A stretch of 64,000 bases of DNA from Vibrio orientalis CIP 102891 = ATCC 33934. GTDB taxonomy: Bacteria; Pseudomonadota; Gammaproteobacteria; Enterobacterales; Vibrionaceae. The stretch covers positions 744,001 through 808,000 of the forward strand of contig NZ_ACZV01000004.1 in NCBI RefSeq assembly GCF_000176235.1. Direction: 5' to 3'. Position 1 is the stretch's first letter. Each line of letters starts with the position of its first letter. This document shows, piece after piece, positions 1-7,487 of the stretch. Both the position numbers and the translations under genes were made by a program. The notes under the pieces are model-generated. The model was not told where the DNA came from and did not search any database. It was given only the letters and a program-made list of their open reading frames with translations.

Positions 1-315
1 TGGATTCACGACATAGAAGAGAAATTCAAGTTGCGACTCGGCGCCTTCGAAACGCTTAGCGGCGTATGGCACTTGCTCTAATTGTTGTAGAGGCAAATCA
101 ATATACTCAATCAACTGATTAGTAAACAAAGTCGGTGTATACACGCCCTTAGAGACAACGAACAACTCATCACCTAAGCTATCGCGGCAATCTGACAGGT
201 GGCGATTAAACGTCGCTCGGCTTATGTCTAAGTCATGGCAGACTTTAACTTGAGAGCGGTGTCGATGAAGTAGTGACAAGAAGCGGTATAGGTTGAGGTC
301 AAAACGATTTTTCAA
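1..315 (-). CDS. LysR-type transcriptional regulator, N-terminal part, cut by the window edge
   Basis: The minus strand is open from a TTG at 315 down to base 1, giving 105 codons. The translation begins MKNRFDLNLYRFLSLLHRH, followed by a helix-turn-helix containing DISRATFNRHLSDCRDSLGD and then ELFVVSKGVYTPT, which is the arrangement of a LysR DNA-binding domain. The effector-binding domain lies outside the window. The start is uncertain. An ATG at 338 is in another frame and reaches a stop after eight codons, and the frame used here has a TAA just upstream of the TTG. TTG is therefore the only start that keeps the full domain, unless a frameshift separates the ATG from the rest. The target genes cannot be seen. 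Confidence 0.8.
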   Translation of the reverse strand, partial: MKNRFDLNLYRFLSLLHRHRSQVKVCHDLDISRATFNRHLSDCRDSLGDELFVVSKGVYTPTLFTNQLIEYIDLPLQQLEQVPYAAKRFEGAESQLEFLFYVVNP

Positions 316-499
316 ATTTTCGTACTCGAATTAGCCATGGTTCGCCCTCAATATAAGCGACAATTTTGCCACATGCTTTAGAGATTGGTTAAAACTCCAT
401 CCAATAGCACAACAATGACCGTTAAGCGTATCAAGATCACATTTATAGTGACACTTTGTGCTAGAGTAGCGCTCTGTTTCGCTTTTCTAATTTCTCGCT

Positions 500-901
500 A
501 TGTCCAAACTTATCCTTTCGATCGGTGCCATTGTTTCTGCCGTTTCTGTGCTTCTTGCTTGGGTGTTTATCCCAACACACGTCAGACTCAGCAGTGAAAT
601 ATTGAGTAAGCCGATTGGTAATGGCTTTCAGATTGTTGGCTACAAAGCCATTTCAACCAAACCAGAAGATGGAAAGCTCAATCATTTCTTCTTGATTGAC
701 AGTGATGGTGATGTAAAAGACGCTGAACCTTTCTTAATTACATCAGACCCTTTTATCCAGTTCGAAACCACCGACGAAAACAAACTCTCTTTGACGGTGA
801 AAGGTCGCATCAAACACTTTGATAATGATCTTTGGGTAGAGCGTGAAGATGGCACTGTCCAGCATTGGTTTATCAGTGTTGATGCAGATTACACTCGCTA
901 A
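500..901 (+). CDS. small membrane-anchored or exported protein, unknown function
   Basis: This 133-residue protein has one hydrophobic segment at residues 4-24, which acts as a signal anchor or uncleaved signal peptide. The rest is an acidic, soluble-looking domain with alternating beta-like segments that probably faces the periplasm. I do not recognise the family. No good Shine-Dalgarno sequence precedes the ATG at 500, but starting here gives a complete hydrophobic N-terminus. It stands alone: the upstream regulator is on the other strand, and a strong inverted repeat follows the stop codon. Confidence 0.7.
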   Translation: MSKLILSIGAIVSAVSVLLAWVFIPTHVRLSSEILSKPIGNGFQIVGYKAISTKPEDGKLNHFFLIDSDGDVKDAEPFLITSDPFIQFETTDENKLSLTVKGRIKHFDNDLWVEREDGTVQHWFISVDADYTR

Positions 902-930
902 GGTATATTCTCTCTAGTAATCACACTACA

Positions 931-966
931 AACAGGTAAAATCACGCCCAATTGATTTTACCTGTT
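931..966 (+). repeat. perfect 14-bp inverted repeat, 8-nt loop
   Basis: AACAGGTAAAATCA (931-944) is the exact reverse complement of TGATTTTACCTGTT (953-966), with CGCCCAAT between them. It lies 29 bases after the stop of the preceding gene and 12 bases before the chosen ATG of the pseudouridine synthase. There is no run of T after it on either strand, so it is not a classical intrinsic terminator. It could be an operator or an mRNA structure next to the translation start. Confidence 0.75.
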
Positions 967-978
967 GTGAATAGTTAT

Positions 979-2658
979 ATGCACCACCCTAACGACCTGT
1001 TTACCCGCTTCGACACTGATATTTCCACCTATTCACTACCCGAAAAGTTCACCTTTCCGTTTTATTATCAAGCGCACCCTCTGTGTGTCTTGGCGGCGAG
1101 TCAGCTTCAAGAATACCTAACGCACCAGCAAGATTGGCAGCACGATTTTGGACTGGATAATTCAACCCAAGGTACGGGGAAAATGTTTGGCGTGTTGTTG
1201 GTCCAATCTCCGCAAGGTGACATTGGTTACTTGTCGGCTTTCTCTGGCAAAATCGCAGACTCAAACTTGCTAGCGGGCTTTGTTCCACCTGTGTTTGACA
1301 TGCTGGCAGAACAGAGCTTTTTCCGTTCTGAACTCGCAGAGATAACTCAGGTTAGTGACCAGGTAAAATCGCGCGAATACGAACCTAGGCTATTGCAGCT
1401 TAGACAAGCGTTAAAAACAGCACAAGACCAATATCAAGCAGAAGAACAAGCTCATCGAGCACAGATGATTAGCAGCCGAGCAGAGCGAAAAGTGCGTCGA
1501 AAAGAAGCAGAGCAAACGCTCGACAAAGCGGGGGTCGATGCACTGCTCGCTGAACTTGGTAAAGAGAGCGTTGCCGAAAAGAACGTTCTTAAATACCTCA
1601 AGCTCGAATGGGACAACAAGATTGCAGAGGTTGAATCAGAACTGAATGTTCTTGAAGACGATCTGACACGTCTTAAAGAGCAACGTAAACAGATGTCCAA
1701 TACGCTGCAAAACAAGCTATTCGAACAATACCGATTCTTAAATGCTAACGGCCAGCAAGAATCGTTAAGAGCGATCTTTAAACCAACCGCAACACCCACG
1801 CCACCAGCCGGTGCAGGTGAATGTGCCGCGCCTAAGCTGTTACATTACGCGTTTAAACATGGTTTTAAGCCGTTGGCTTTAGCGGAATTTTGGTGGGGCG
1901 TTTCTCCAAAATCAGAAATTAGGCAGCACGCGAAGTTCTACCCTTCTTGTAACAGCAAATGTCAGCCTATACTTGGCCACATGATGCAAGGCATGCTGGT
2001 TGATGATAACCCACTAGAAGAGAACTGGGCGGAAGACAAAGAGCTCGAAATTCTGTTTGAAGATGAATCGATGGTGGTGGTCAATAAGCCTTCAGGTCTA
2101 TTGTCTGTGCCGGGTAAAACCATTACTGATTCGGCATATACTCGCTTGCAACAGCGCTACCCTGACGTTGAAGGGCCTTTTGTCATTCATCGGCTCGATA
2201 TGGCGACATCAGGCCTACTGGTGTTTGCTCTGACCAAGCGTGCCAACAAGAGTCTACAAAAACAATTTATCTCACGTAGTGTCAAGAAGCGTTATGTTGC
2301 GCTACTTGAAGGGAGTGTCGAAGAGACGCAAGGTGATATCAACTTGCCAATGCGTGGCGATCCCGTTGATCGCCCTCGCCAACTAGTCTGCTATGAACAT
2401 GGCAAACCTGCTGAAACCCATTGGGAAGCCATTTCTACTATCGATAACCGAACGAAATTATATCTATACCCTAAGACAGGGAGAACGCATCAACTGCGTG
2501 TTCACTGTGCCCACCACCTTGGGCTCAATATCCCTATGGTTGGAGATACCTTATACGGTGAAAAAGCAGATAGACTTCATCTGCATGCTGAGCGCCTTGA
2601 ATTTGATCACCCCTATAGTGGTGAACGACTCACTTTCCAAGTTGATTCGGAGTTTTAG
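979..2658 (+). CDS. RluA-family RNA pseudouridine synthase with long coiled-coil N-terminal region
   Basis: This enzyme isomerises uridine to pseudouridine in rRNA or tRNA. The catalytic domain fills roughly residues 340-555 and carries the family signature HRLDMATSGLLVFALTK with the catalytic aspartate, and later GRTHQLRVHCAH. The N-terminal 330 residues are unusual beside RluA or RluC (about 220-330 aa in total). They include a charged, helix-forming stretch at about 115-265 that looks like a coiled coil. A cysteine-containing insert (FYPSCNSKCQPILGH) follows. The frame is open from a TTG at 952, but that codon touches a perfect hairpin, so ATG 979 (559 aa) is preferred. The substrate site cannot be told from sequence alone. 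Confidence 0.88.
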   Translation: MHHPNDLFTRFDTDISTYSLPEKFTFPFYYQAHPLCVLAASQLQEYLTHQQDWQHDFGLDNSTQGTGKMFGVLLVQSPQGDIGYLSAFSGKIADSNLLAGFVPPVFDMLAEQSFFRSELAEITQVSDQVKSREYEPRLLQLRQALKTAQDQYQAEEQAHRAQMISSRAERKVRRKEAEQTLDKAGVDALLAELGKESVAEKNVLKYLKLEWDNKIAEVESELNVLEDDLTRLKEQRKQMSNTLQNKLFEQYRFLNANGQQESLRAIFKPTATPTPPAGAGECAAPKLLHYAFKHGFKPLALAEFWWGVSPKSEIRQHAKFYPSCNSKCQPILGHMMQGMLVDDNPLEENWAEDKELEILFEDESMVVVNKPSGLLSVPGKTITDSAYTRLQQRYPDVEGPFVIHRLDMATSGLLVFALTKRANKSLQKQFISRSVKKRYVALLEGSVEETQGDINLPMRGDPVDRPRQLVCYEHGKPAETHWEAISTIDNRTKLYLYPKTGRTHQLRVHCAHHLGLNIPMVGDTLYGEKADRLHLHAERLEFDHPYSGERLTFQVDSEF

Positions 2659-2724
2659 AGACTCCACGCCAAACGCAATAAGAATCGTTGTTGATCACAA
2701 CAAATATCTTTTATTGTGCAAATC

Positions 2725-2753
2725 TTACAATTCAGTCACCCATACCATATAAT
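2725..2753 (+). promoter_or_regulatory. predicted sigma-70 promoter of the TPR-GAF-GGDEF gene
   Basis: TTACAA (2725-2730) and TATAAT (2748-2753) are separated by exactly 17 bases. The expected transcription start is near 2760, only about 18 bases before the ATG at 2778. The -10 box overlaps the left arm of the palindrome at 2752-2779. Confidence 0.6.
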
Positions 2754-2779
2754 CTCAACTCCGATAAAGGAGTTGAGAT
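2752..2779 (+). promoter_or_regulatory. perfect 11-bp palindrome over the -10 box, ribosome binding site and start codon
   Basis: ATCTCAACTCC (2752-2762) and GGAGTTGAGAT (2769-2779) are exact reverse complements around the loop GATAAA. The right arm contains the Shine-Dalgarno GGAG and the first two bases of the ATG at 2778. The left arm overlaps the predicted -10 box. If transcription begins near 2760, most of the left arm is absent from the mRNA, which favours a repressor operator in DNA. A start further upstream would instead give an mRNA hairpin that hides the start site. Confidence 0.7.
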
Positions 2780-4934
2780 GTCATCAGACACACTACATAA
2801 AATTCAAGCACTACTGGCACAAATGCAAATCTACTATGGTGTAGAGGGTTTGCTACGCCTTGAAAGCGCTATCGAAAATATCTGTGTCGAAAATGACTTC
2901 CCTCTCCCACCAGCACACAAGCACTTTCTCGCTGGGCTGCGCCATGACAGGCTAGATCAACTTGATGATGCCATCCAGCAATACAATCTTTGCTTAAGTC
3001 ACTGCACATCAACGGATAAGCTGTTAAGCCTTCACGTTCACATTTTAATGGGGTCGATTTACGCTGATCGTGAAGACTACCACTACGCTCATCACCTCTA
3101 CAGCTATGTGTTAGACAATGCGCATTTTCTTGATAACAACTATCGAGCCTTCGCCTACACCAATATTAGCGACTTCCACCTTTGCTTAAAGCAATACGAG
3201 TCGGCGCTAAAGCTTGCCTCACTCGGAGAACAAAGTGCACGTGCCGTTGGTAATCATGTCAATCAGTCTATTTGCCTACTCAACATGGGTTATGCACTCG
3301 GGCATTTAGGTCAATCGACTCAAGCAGTAGAATACATAAAGCAAGCCAAGCACATCGCACACTCGGCTAACAATACCCGCGTCGAAGCGATATCTAACGG
3401 CTACTTAGCCCAAGTCATGGCACTAAGTGACAGCTTTCCATTAAACACGGTTCTCGACTATTTTGACCAAGCTGAAGAGCTCTTCAAATTGGTCATTGAT
3501 ACCCATAACCGCCAAGAAAACCTTGTCTACTATGCTCAGTATTTGGAAAAGCATGGCTTGGATGAGAAAGCTGAGCGAGTTTGTAGAGAACTGACATCAA
3601 AGATAGACGCAAATAGTAATTTTAGTTTCTTTGAAATTTTGTACAGCACCTTAATCCGTCTCGCTGAGAAACAGAATCTTCAGTCTGAGGTCATTGCTCT
3701 ACAAGATACTCTAATCAAGGCTACAAAGGCAGCGTTGGAACGCTCTCAAGACAAAGAGTATTCGGCGATTTTAAGCAACGTAAAGCAATCCACTGCTGCG
3801 CAAGAGCGCTTACTGTTAGCACAAATGGAAGAGTACATCGGCCTGATTACTGAAATCGGTCAGCATATTGCAACCTCAGACTGTATCAAGCCACAGTTAC
3901 CGTTCATCTTCGATAAAATTAGCGCAATTTTTCCAACGGATGAATTTGGTATCGCGCTATATGACAACAGCACTCAGGTGTTGAGCTATGACTATTTTTA
4001 CGATCGCGATGGGTTTGTCGACAGCACATCCATAGACTGTAACTGCGAATATTCGGTCGGTAGTTATGTGGTACAAACCAATACCACCGTTCATCTCAAT
4101 CATATTGTTGAAGAGTCCTTCGACGTCATGATACCAACGGAGGAACGCCACAAGGTGGAAAGCATCCACCGGAATAATTCGAAGCCCGTTCAGTCGATCA
4201 TCTTAACTCCAATAACACTCGGCAAACGTGTGCTCGGCGTACTTTCTATCCAACACAAATTGGCGGATCAGTATCAGCAATACCATCGTAGCCTATTCGA
4301 ACAATTAGCAAGCTTTATTGCCATCGCACTCGAAAACCATGTGCAAAAACAACGGCTCCAGCAAGTTAATAAGCAGCTTGAAGTGCTCTCACAGACTGAC
4401 CCACTGAGCGGGCTGTACAACCGTTACCAGTTGGATACTATAGGTCCAAAACTAACGCTACAGGCCGCAAGTACAGATAATAACTTAGCGGTCATCATGA
4501 TCGACATTGATTACTACAAAGGCTTCAATGACTTTTATGGGCATCAGATGGGCGACCACGCTCTGACTGAAGTAGCAGCTCGCATGAAAAATACATTCTC
4601 TAGCAGCAATGACCACCTATTTCGCTATGGTGGAGATGAATTCTTAATACTGTGCTACGACCAATCGCTACAGGAAATAGAGAATAAGCTCGTCGCCTTG
4701 CAAGAGTCGATCGAGTCACTGAGTCTGTCTAACCCTCGCTCTGCATGTAGCCAACTTTTGACCCTCTCTATCGGGGCGGTAAATTTCATGCACATTGGAA
4801 GCAATCATATTGGTTTCGATCTTTTGTGTAATCTTGCCGACAAAGAGCTATATAAGTCGAAACAATCAGGTCGAAATACTTACAGTATCGTGGGCAGAAC
4901 AATAAGTGCCCCACTTCCCACTCTTGAAATCTAG
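2778..4934 (+). CDS. TPR-GAF-GGDEF diguanylate cyclase
   Basis: This is a predicted cytoplasmic enzyme making cyclic di-GMP from two GTP. Residues about 20-320 form tetratricopeptide-like helical repeats, about 360-520 a GAF-type sensor domain, and about 550-715 the GGDEF domain. The catalytic motif RYGGDEF is intact (GGDEF at 618-622). The product-inhibition site expected nine residues before it reads SSND, not RxxD, so feedback inhibition is probably weak or absent. There is no membrane segment. The start at 2778 is chosen because AAAGGAG lies eight bases upstream; the frame is open further upstream but covers the promoter. Expression is probably governed by the palindrome at 2752-2779. Confidence 0.9.
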   Translation: MSSDTLHKIQALLAQMQIYYGVEGLLRLESAIENICVENDFPLPPAHKHFLAGLRHDRLDQLDDAIQQYNLCLSHCTSTDKLLSLHVHILMGSIYADREDYHYAHHLYSYVLDNAHFLDNNYRAFAYTNISDFHLCLKQYESALKLASLGEQSARAVGNHVNQSICLLNMGYALGHLGQSTQAVEYIKQAKHIAHSANNTRVEAISNGYLAQVMALSDSFPLNTVLDYFDQAEELFKLVIDTHNRQENLVYYAQYLEKHGLDEKAERVCRELTSKIDANSNFSFFEILYSTLIRLAEKQNLQSEVIALQDTLIKATKAALERSQDKEYSAILSNVKQSTAAQERLLLAQMEEYIGLITEIGQHIATSDCIKPQLPFIFDKISAIFPTDEFGIALYDNSTQVLSYDYFYDRDGFVDSTSIDCNCEYSVGSYVVQTNTTVHLNHIVEESFDVMIPTEERHKVESIHRNNSKPVQSIILTPITLGKRVLGVLSIQHKLADQYQQYHRSLFEQLASFIAIALENHVQKQRLQQVNKQLEVLSQTDPLSGLYNRYQLDTIGPKLTLQAASTDNNLAVIMIDIDYYKGFNDFYGHQMGDHALTEVAARMKNTFSSSNDHLFRYGGDEFLILCYDQSLQEIENKLVALQESIESLSLSNPRSACSQLLTLSIGAVNFMHIGSNHIGFDLLCNLADKELYKSKQSGRNTYSIVGRTISAPLPTLEI

Positions 4935-5093
4935 CCTCTCAGGGAAAAGTCTATAAGTTCAAGCTCTTCGTTTAGACTAAGGGCTTATCACTGCTGAGAC
5001 CTATCTCGCTTTTTACTCTGCCTCTGCACGTAATATCTCGTCATGGCCCCTCGAAAGCCGTAGCATGGCAAAACAGATTCAAGGAGTGTCTAT

Positions 5094-5561
5094 ATGTCGA
5101 GCTATTCTGCGTTAGTAAAGTGGCAAAAAGGAAAGCATGAACCTTTCAATGACAATCAATACAGCCGTGGCCACACGTGGGAATTTGATGGTGGCGTAAT
5201 CGTCCCTGCTTCCTCCTCTCCCCATGTCGTTCCTGTCCCCCTCTCTGTAGAAGAAAATGTCGATCCAGAAGAAGCTTTCATAGCTGCGATTTCGAGTTGC
5301 CACATGCTTACCTTCCTTGGTATTGCAGCCAAGCAGCGCTATGTTATTGAAAGCTACATTGATAATGCAGTGGGTATCATGGAAGAAGATGACCACGGCT
5401 ATACATCGGTGACTAAGATAACCTTGCGTCCAAAGGTCGTGTTCTTAGGCGAGAAGCAACCTAACCGTCAGCAGTTGGAAAAGTTGCACCACCTATCCCA
5501 CCAACATTGCTTTATCGCTAACTCAGTAAAAACTGACATCACCACCGAAATTTTGGACTAA
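5094..5561 (+). CDS. OsmC/Ohr family peroxide-reducing protein
   Basis: The 155-residue protein belongs to the OsmC/Ohr fold, cytoplasmic thiol peroxidases that detoxify organic hydroperoxides using two reactive cysteines. Both are present: C69 in AAISSCHMLTFL and C139 in HQHCFIANSV. The length is normal for the family. The start has a strong ribosome binding site (AAGGAG seven bases upstream). The next gene begins seven bases after the stop, so the two are probably cotranscribed. OsmC and Ohr subfamilies cannot be separated with certainty here; the sequence looks closer to OsmC-like proteins. Confidence 0.9.
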   Translation: MSSYSALVKWQKGKHEPFNDNQYSRGHTWEFDGGVIVPASSSPHVVPVPLSVEENVDPEEAFIAAISSCHMLTFLGIAAKQRYVIESYIDNAVGIMEEDDHGYTSVTKITLRPKVVFLGEKQPNRQQLEKLHHLSHQHCFIANSVKTDITTEILD

Positions 5562-5568
5562 TACCATT

Positions 5569-6006
5569 ATGAAAAAGAAAGGCTTGTGGTTAATTGCTAT
5601 TGGTTTCGGACTGTTTGTTATTTATGGCCAGCAAACGGGTCTATTTGGCTCGAGTAACCCAGACTCCTTCCCTAAACTACCGCAAACGCCAGACTTTACT
5701 GTCTCTACTCTTCATGATGGTGAATGGCTTGGTCGGCGCATTGACGTAACAGGGAATAACCTGTGTGAGAGAACAACAATCACCGGCGTGATTGAAGGTG
5801 GACTGGCTAAATTTACATTAACGTACAACGGCACCTCACTGAAAGGCTGGATCAACCAAGACAGCGATGAGCTCGTCCTGTATGCCACCAATCGTCAATG
5901 GGACTATCGTTTCCAAGGCACCCTGGGTAAGCATAAAATTCAAGGTAATTGGTATCTGACTAACGGCCCATGTAAGGGCAACTGGTATCTAGAAAAACAA
6001 AGCTAA
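5569..6006 (+). CDS. small membrane-anchored protein, unknown function
   Basis: The 145-residue protein starts with a lysine-rich end and a hydrophobic segment (residues 5-22) that anchors it to the inner membrane or directs export. The remainder is a probable periplasmic domain rich in beta-type segments, with two cysteines near positions 62 and 136 that could form a disulfide. I do not recognise the family. It follows osmC by seven bases and is likely cotranscribed with it, which only weakly suggests a link with envelope or peroxide stress. Confidence 0.75.
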   Translation: MKKKGLWLIAIGFGLFVIYGQQTGLFGSSNPDSFPKLPQTPDFTVSTLHDGEWLGRRIDVTGNNLCERTTITGVIEGGLAKFTLTYNGTSLKGWINQDSDELVLYATNRQWDYRFQGTLGKHKIQGNWYLTNGPCKGNWYLEKQS

Positions 6007-6027
6007 TCACACTCGCGACTTCATGCT

Positions 6028-6083
6028 ACACTCTGCGTCATCTAAGGGGTGAAACTCCCCTGATTCATCTAGATCCAGAGTGT
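6028..6083 (+). promoter_or_regulatory. nested inverted repeats in the leader of the DEAD-box helicase gene
   Basis: ACACTCTG (6028-6035) pairs with CAGAGTGT (6076-6083), enclosing a smaller AGGGG/CCCCT hairpin near 6044-6062. The outer stem ends four bases before the ATG at 6088 and covers the only purine-rich stretch (CCAGAG) that could be a ribosome binding site. The inner hairpin could alternatively serve as the end of the previous transcript, although no T run follows. Confidence 0.45.
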
Positions 6084-6087
6084 AAAC

Positions 6088-7278
6088 ATGCCATTCTCAA
6101 AACTCGGCTTAAGCCAACCTATCACTACCGCTATTTCTGAACTTGGTTACGACAAACCGACCAACATTCAAAACAAAGCTATCCCTGTCATTCTTGACGG
6201 CGAAGATTTGATTGCAGCGGCCCAAACCGGTACAGGTAAGACAGCAAGTTTTGTCCTACCAATTTTGGAAAAGCTATCGCAAGGTGAAACCCAACGCAAA
6301 AAGCGTATCCGTGCGCTGATCTTAGCCCCAACTCGCGAGCTAGCGATTCAGGTTGAGCAGAAAGTCCAAGAGTATGGCAAACACTTGAACCTGACTTCTT
6401 TGGCAATGTACGGTGGCGTTGACGAACAACCTCAGAAACAAGCACTGATCGAAGGTGTAGATATCCTTGTTGCGACTCCTGGGCGCTTACTTGATATGTA
6501 TGCCAAACGTGCAGTCTATTTTGAAGAAGTCGAAATATTAGTCCTTGATGAAGCAGACCGCATGCTAGACATGGGCTTTATCGAAGACATCAATAAAATC
6601 TTAGATCGTTTGCCAACGGACATTCAGAATCTGCTGTTTTCCGCGACACTTTCGAACAAGGTTCGTGACCTAGCAAAAACCGCTGTTCACAACCCGTATG
6701 AGATTTCAATTGCAGCAAATCAAGCGTCGAAGAAAAACATCGAACAGTGGTTAATCACCGTTGATAAAGATATGAAGTCTGCACTTCTAAGCCACTTAAT
6801 TAAAGAAAACGAGTGGGATCAAGCACTGATCTTTATCGAAACTAAGCACGGTGCTGCTAAATTGGCGAGCCAGCTTGAAAAGCGTGGTATTGAAGCTGAA
6901 GCCTTCCACAGTGGTCGCAGCCAAGCGATCCGTTCTAAGCTATTGGAAGACTTCAAAGCAGGCAAAATCAAATACATGATTGCGACTGGCGTCGGTGCCC
7001 GAGGCATTGATATTGAAGGACTAAGCCGCGTAATCAATTACGATCTTCCTTTCCCTGCGGATGAATACGTCCATCGTATTGGTCGTACAGGCCGTGCCGA
7101 TGCACAAGGCGAAGCCATTTCATTTGTGTCGAAAGATAACTTCAAGAACCTATGCATGATTGAGAGCCGTCTTGGTCACTTGCTTGAACGCCGTGAAGTT
7201 GAAGGATTTGAGCCTCGCAAACCTGTGCCGATTTCTATTTTGAACTATGTACCAAAACACAAGCGTACCGCTCAATAA
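6088..7278 (+). CDS. DEAD-box ATP-dependent RNA helicase, RhlE-like
   Basis: The protein is predicted to unwind RNA duplexes with ATP, in ribosome assembly or mRNA decay. All core motifs are visible: a Q-motif region near 18-30, motif I AQTGTGKT (K51), PTRELA, the DEAD box (D154-E-A-D157), SAT in LLFSATLSN, and motif VI HRIGRTGR. At 396 residues it is the helicase core with only a short tail. This resembles short RhlE/SrmB-type helicases more than DeaD, which has a long RNA-binding extension. The leader can form a hairpin over the start region, which could make expression depend on temperature or on helicase level. Confidence 0.9.
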   Translation: MPFSKLGLSQPITTAISELGYDKPTNIQNKAIPVILDGEDLIAAAQTGTGKTASFVLPILEKLSQGETQRKKRIRALILAPTRELAIQVEQKVQEYGKHLNLTSLAMYGGVDEQPQKQALIEGVDILVATPGRLLDMYAKRAVYFEEVEILVLDEADRMLDMGFIEDINKILDRLPTDIQNLLFSATLSNKVRDLAKTAVHNPYEISIAANQASKKNIEQWLITVDKDMKSALLSHLIKENEWDQALIFIETKHGAAKLASQLEKRGIEAEAFHSGRSQAIRSKLLEDFKAGKIKYMIATGVGARGIDIEGLSRVINYDLPFPADEYVHRIGRTGRADAQGEAISFVSKDNFKNLCMIESRLGHLLERREVEGFEPRKPVPISILNYVPKHKRTAQ

Positions 7279-7304
7279 CTGATCACACGGTTATCCGACC
7301 TTCC

Positions 7305-7329
7305 CTGCCGACGAGCCATTCGTCGGCAG
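7305..7329 (+). terminator. hairpin after the helicase gene
   Basis: CTGCCGACGA (7305-7314) and TCGTCGGCAG (7320-7329) form a perfect 10-bp stem with a five-base loop, 27 bases after the helicase stop. The following sequence is pyrimidine-rich but lacks a clean T run. Confidence 0.65.
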
Positions 7330-7487
7330 TCATCCAATCTTCTCTTATCCTTCGCCCCTCGACGTCTAACTCTTGAGCTTTTATTTCCTTACCCTAAAGT
7401 TTCACATTTAACATCAAGGTTGTTCAGCATTTTTATTACATCGTCTACGCTTACTGTTAGGTAAGATGTAAGACTAAAGAGGTAAGT

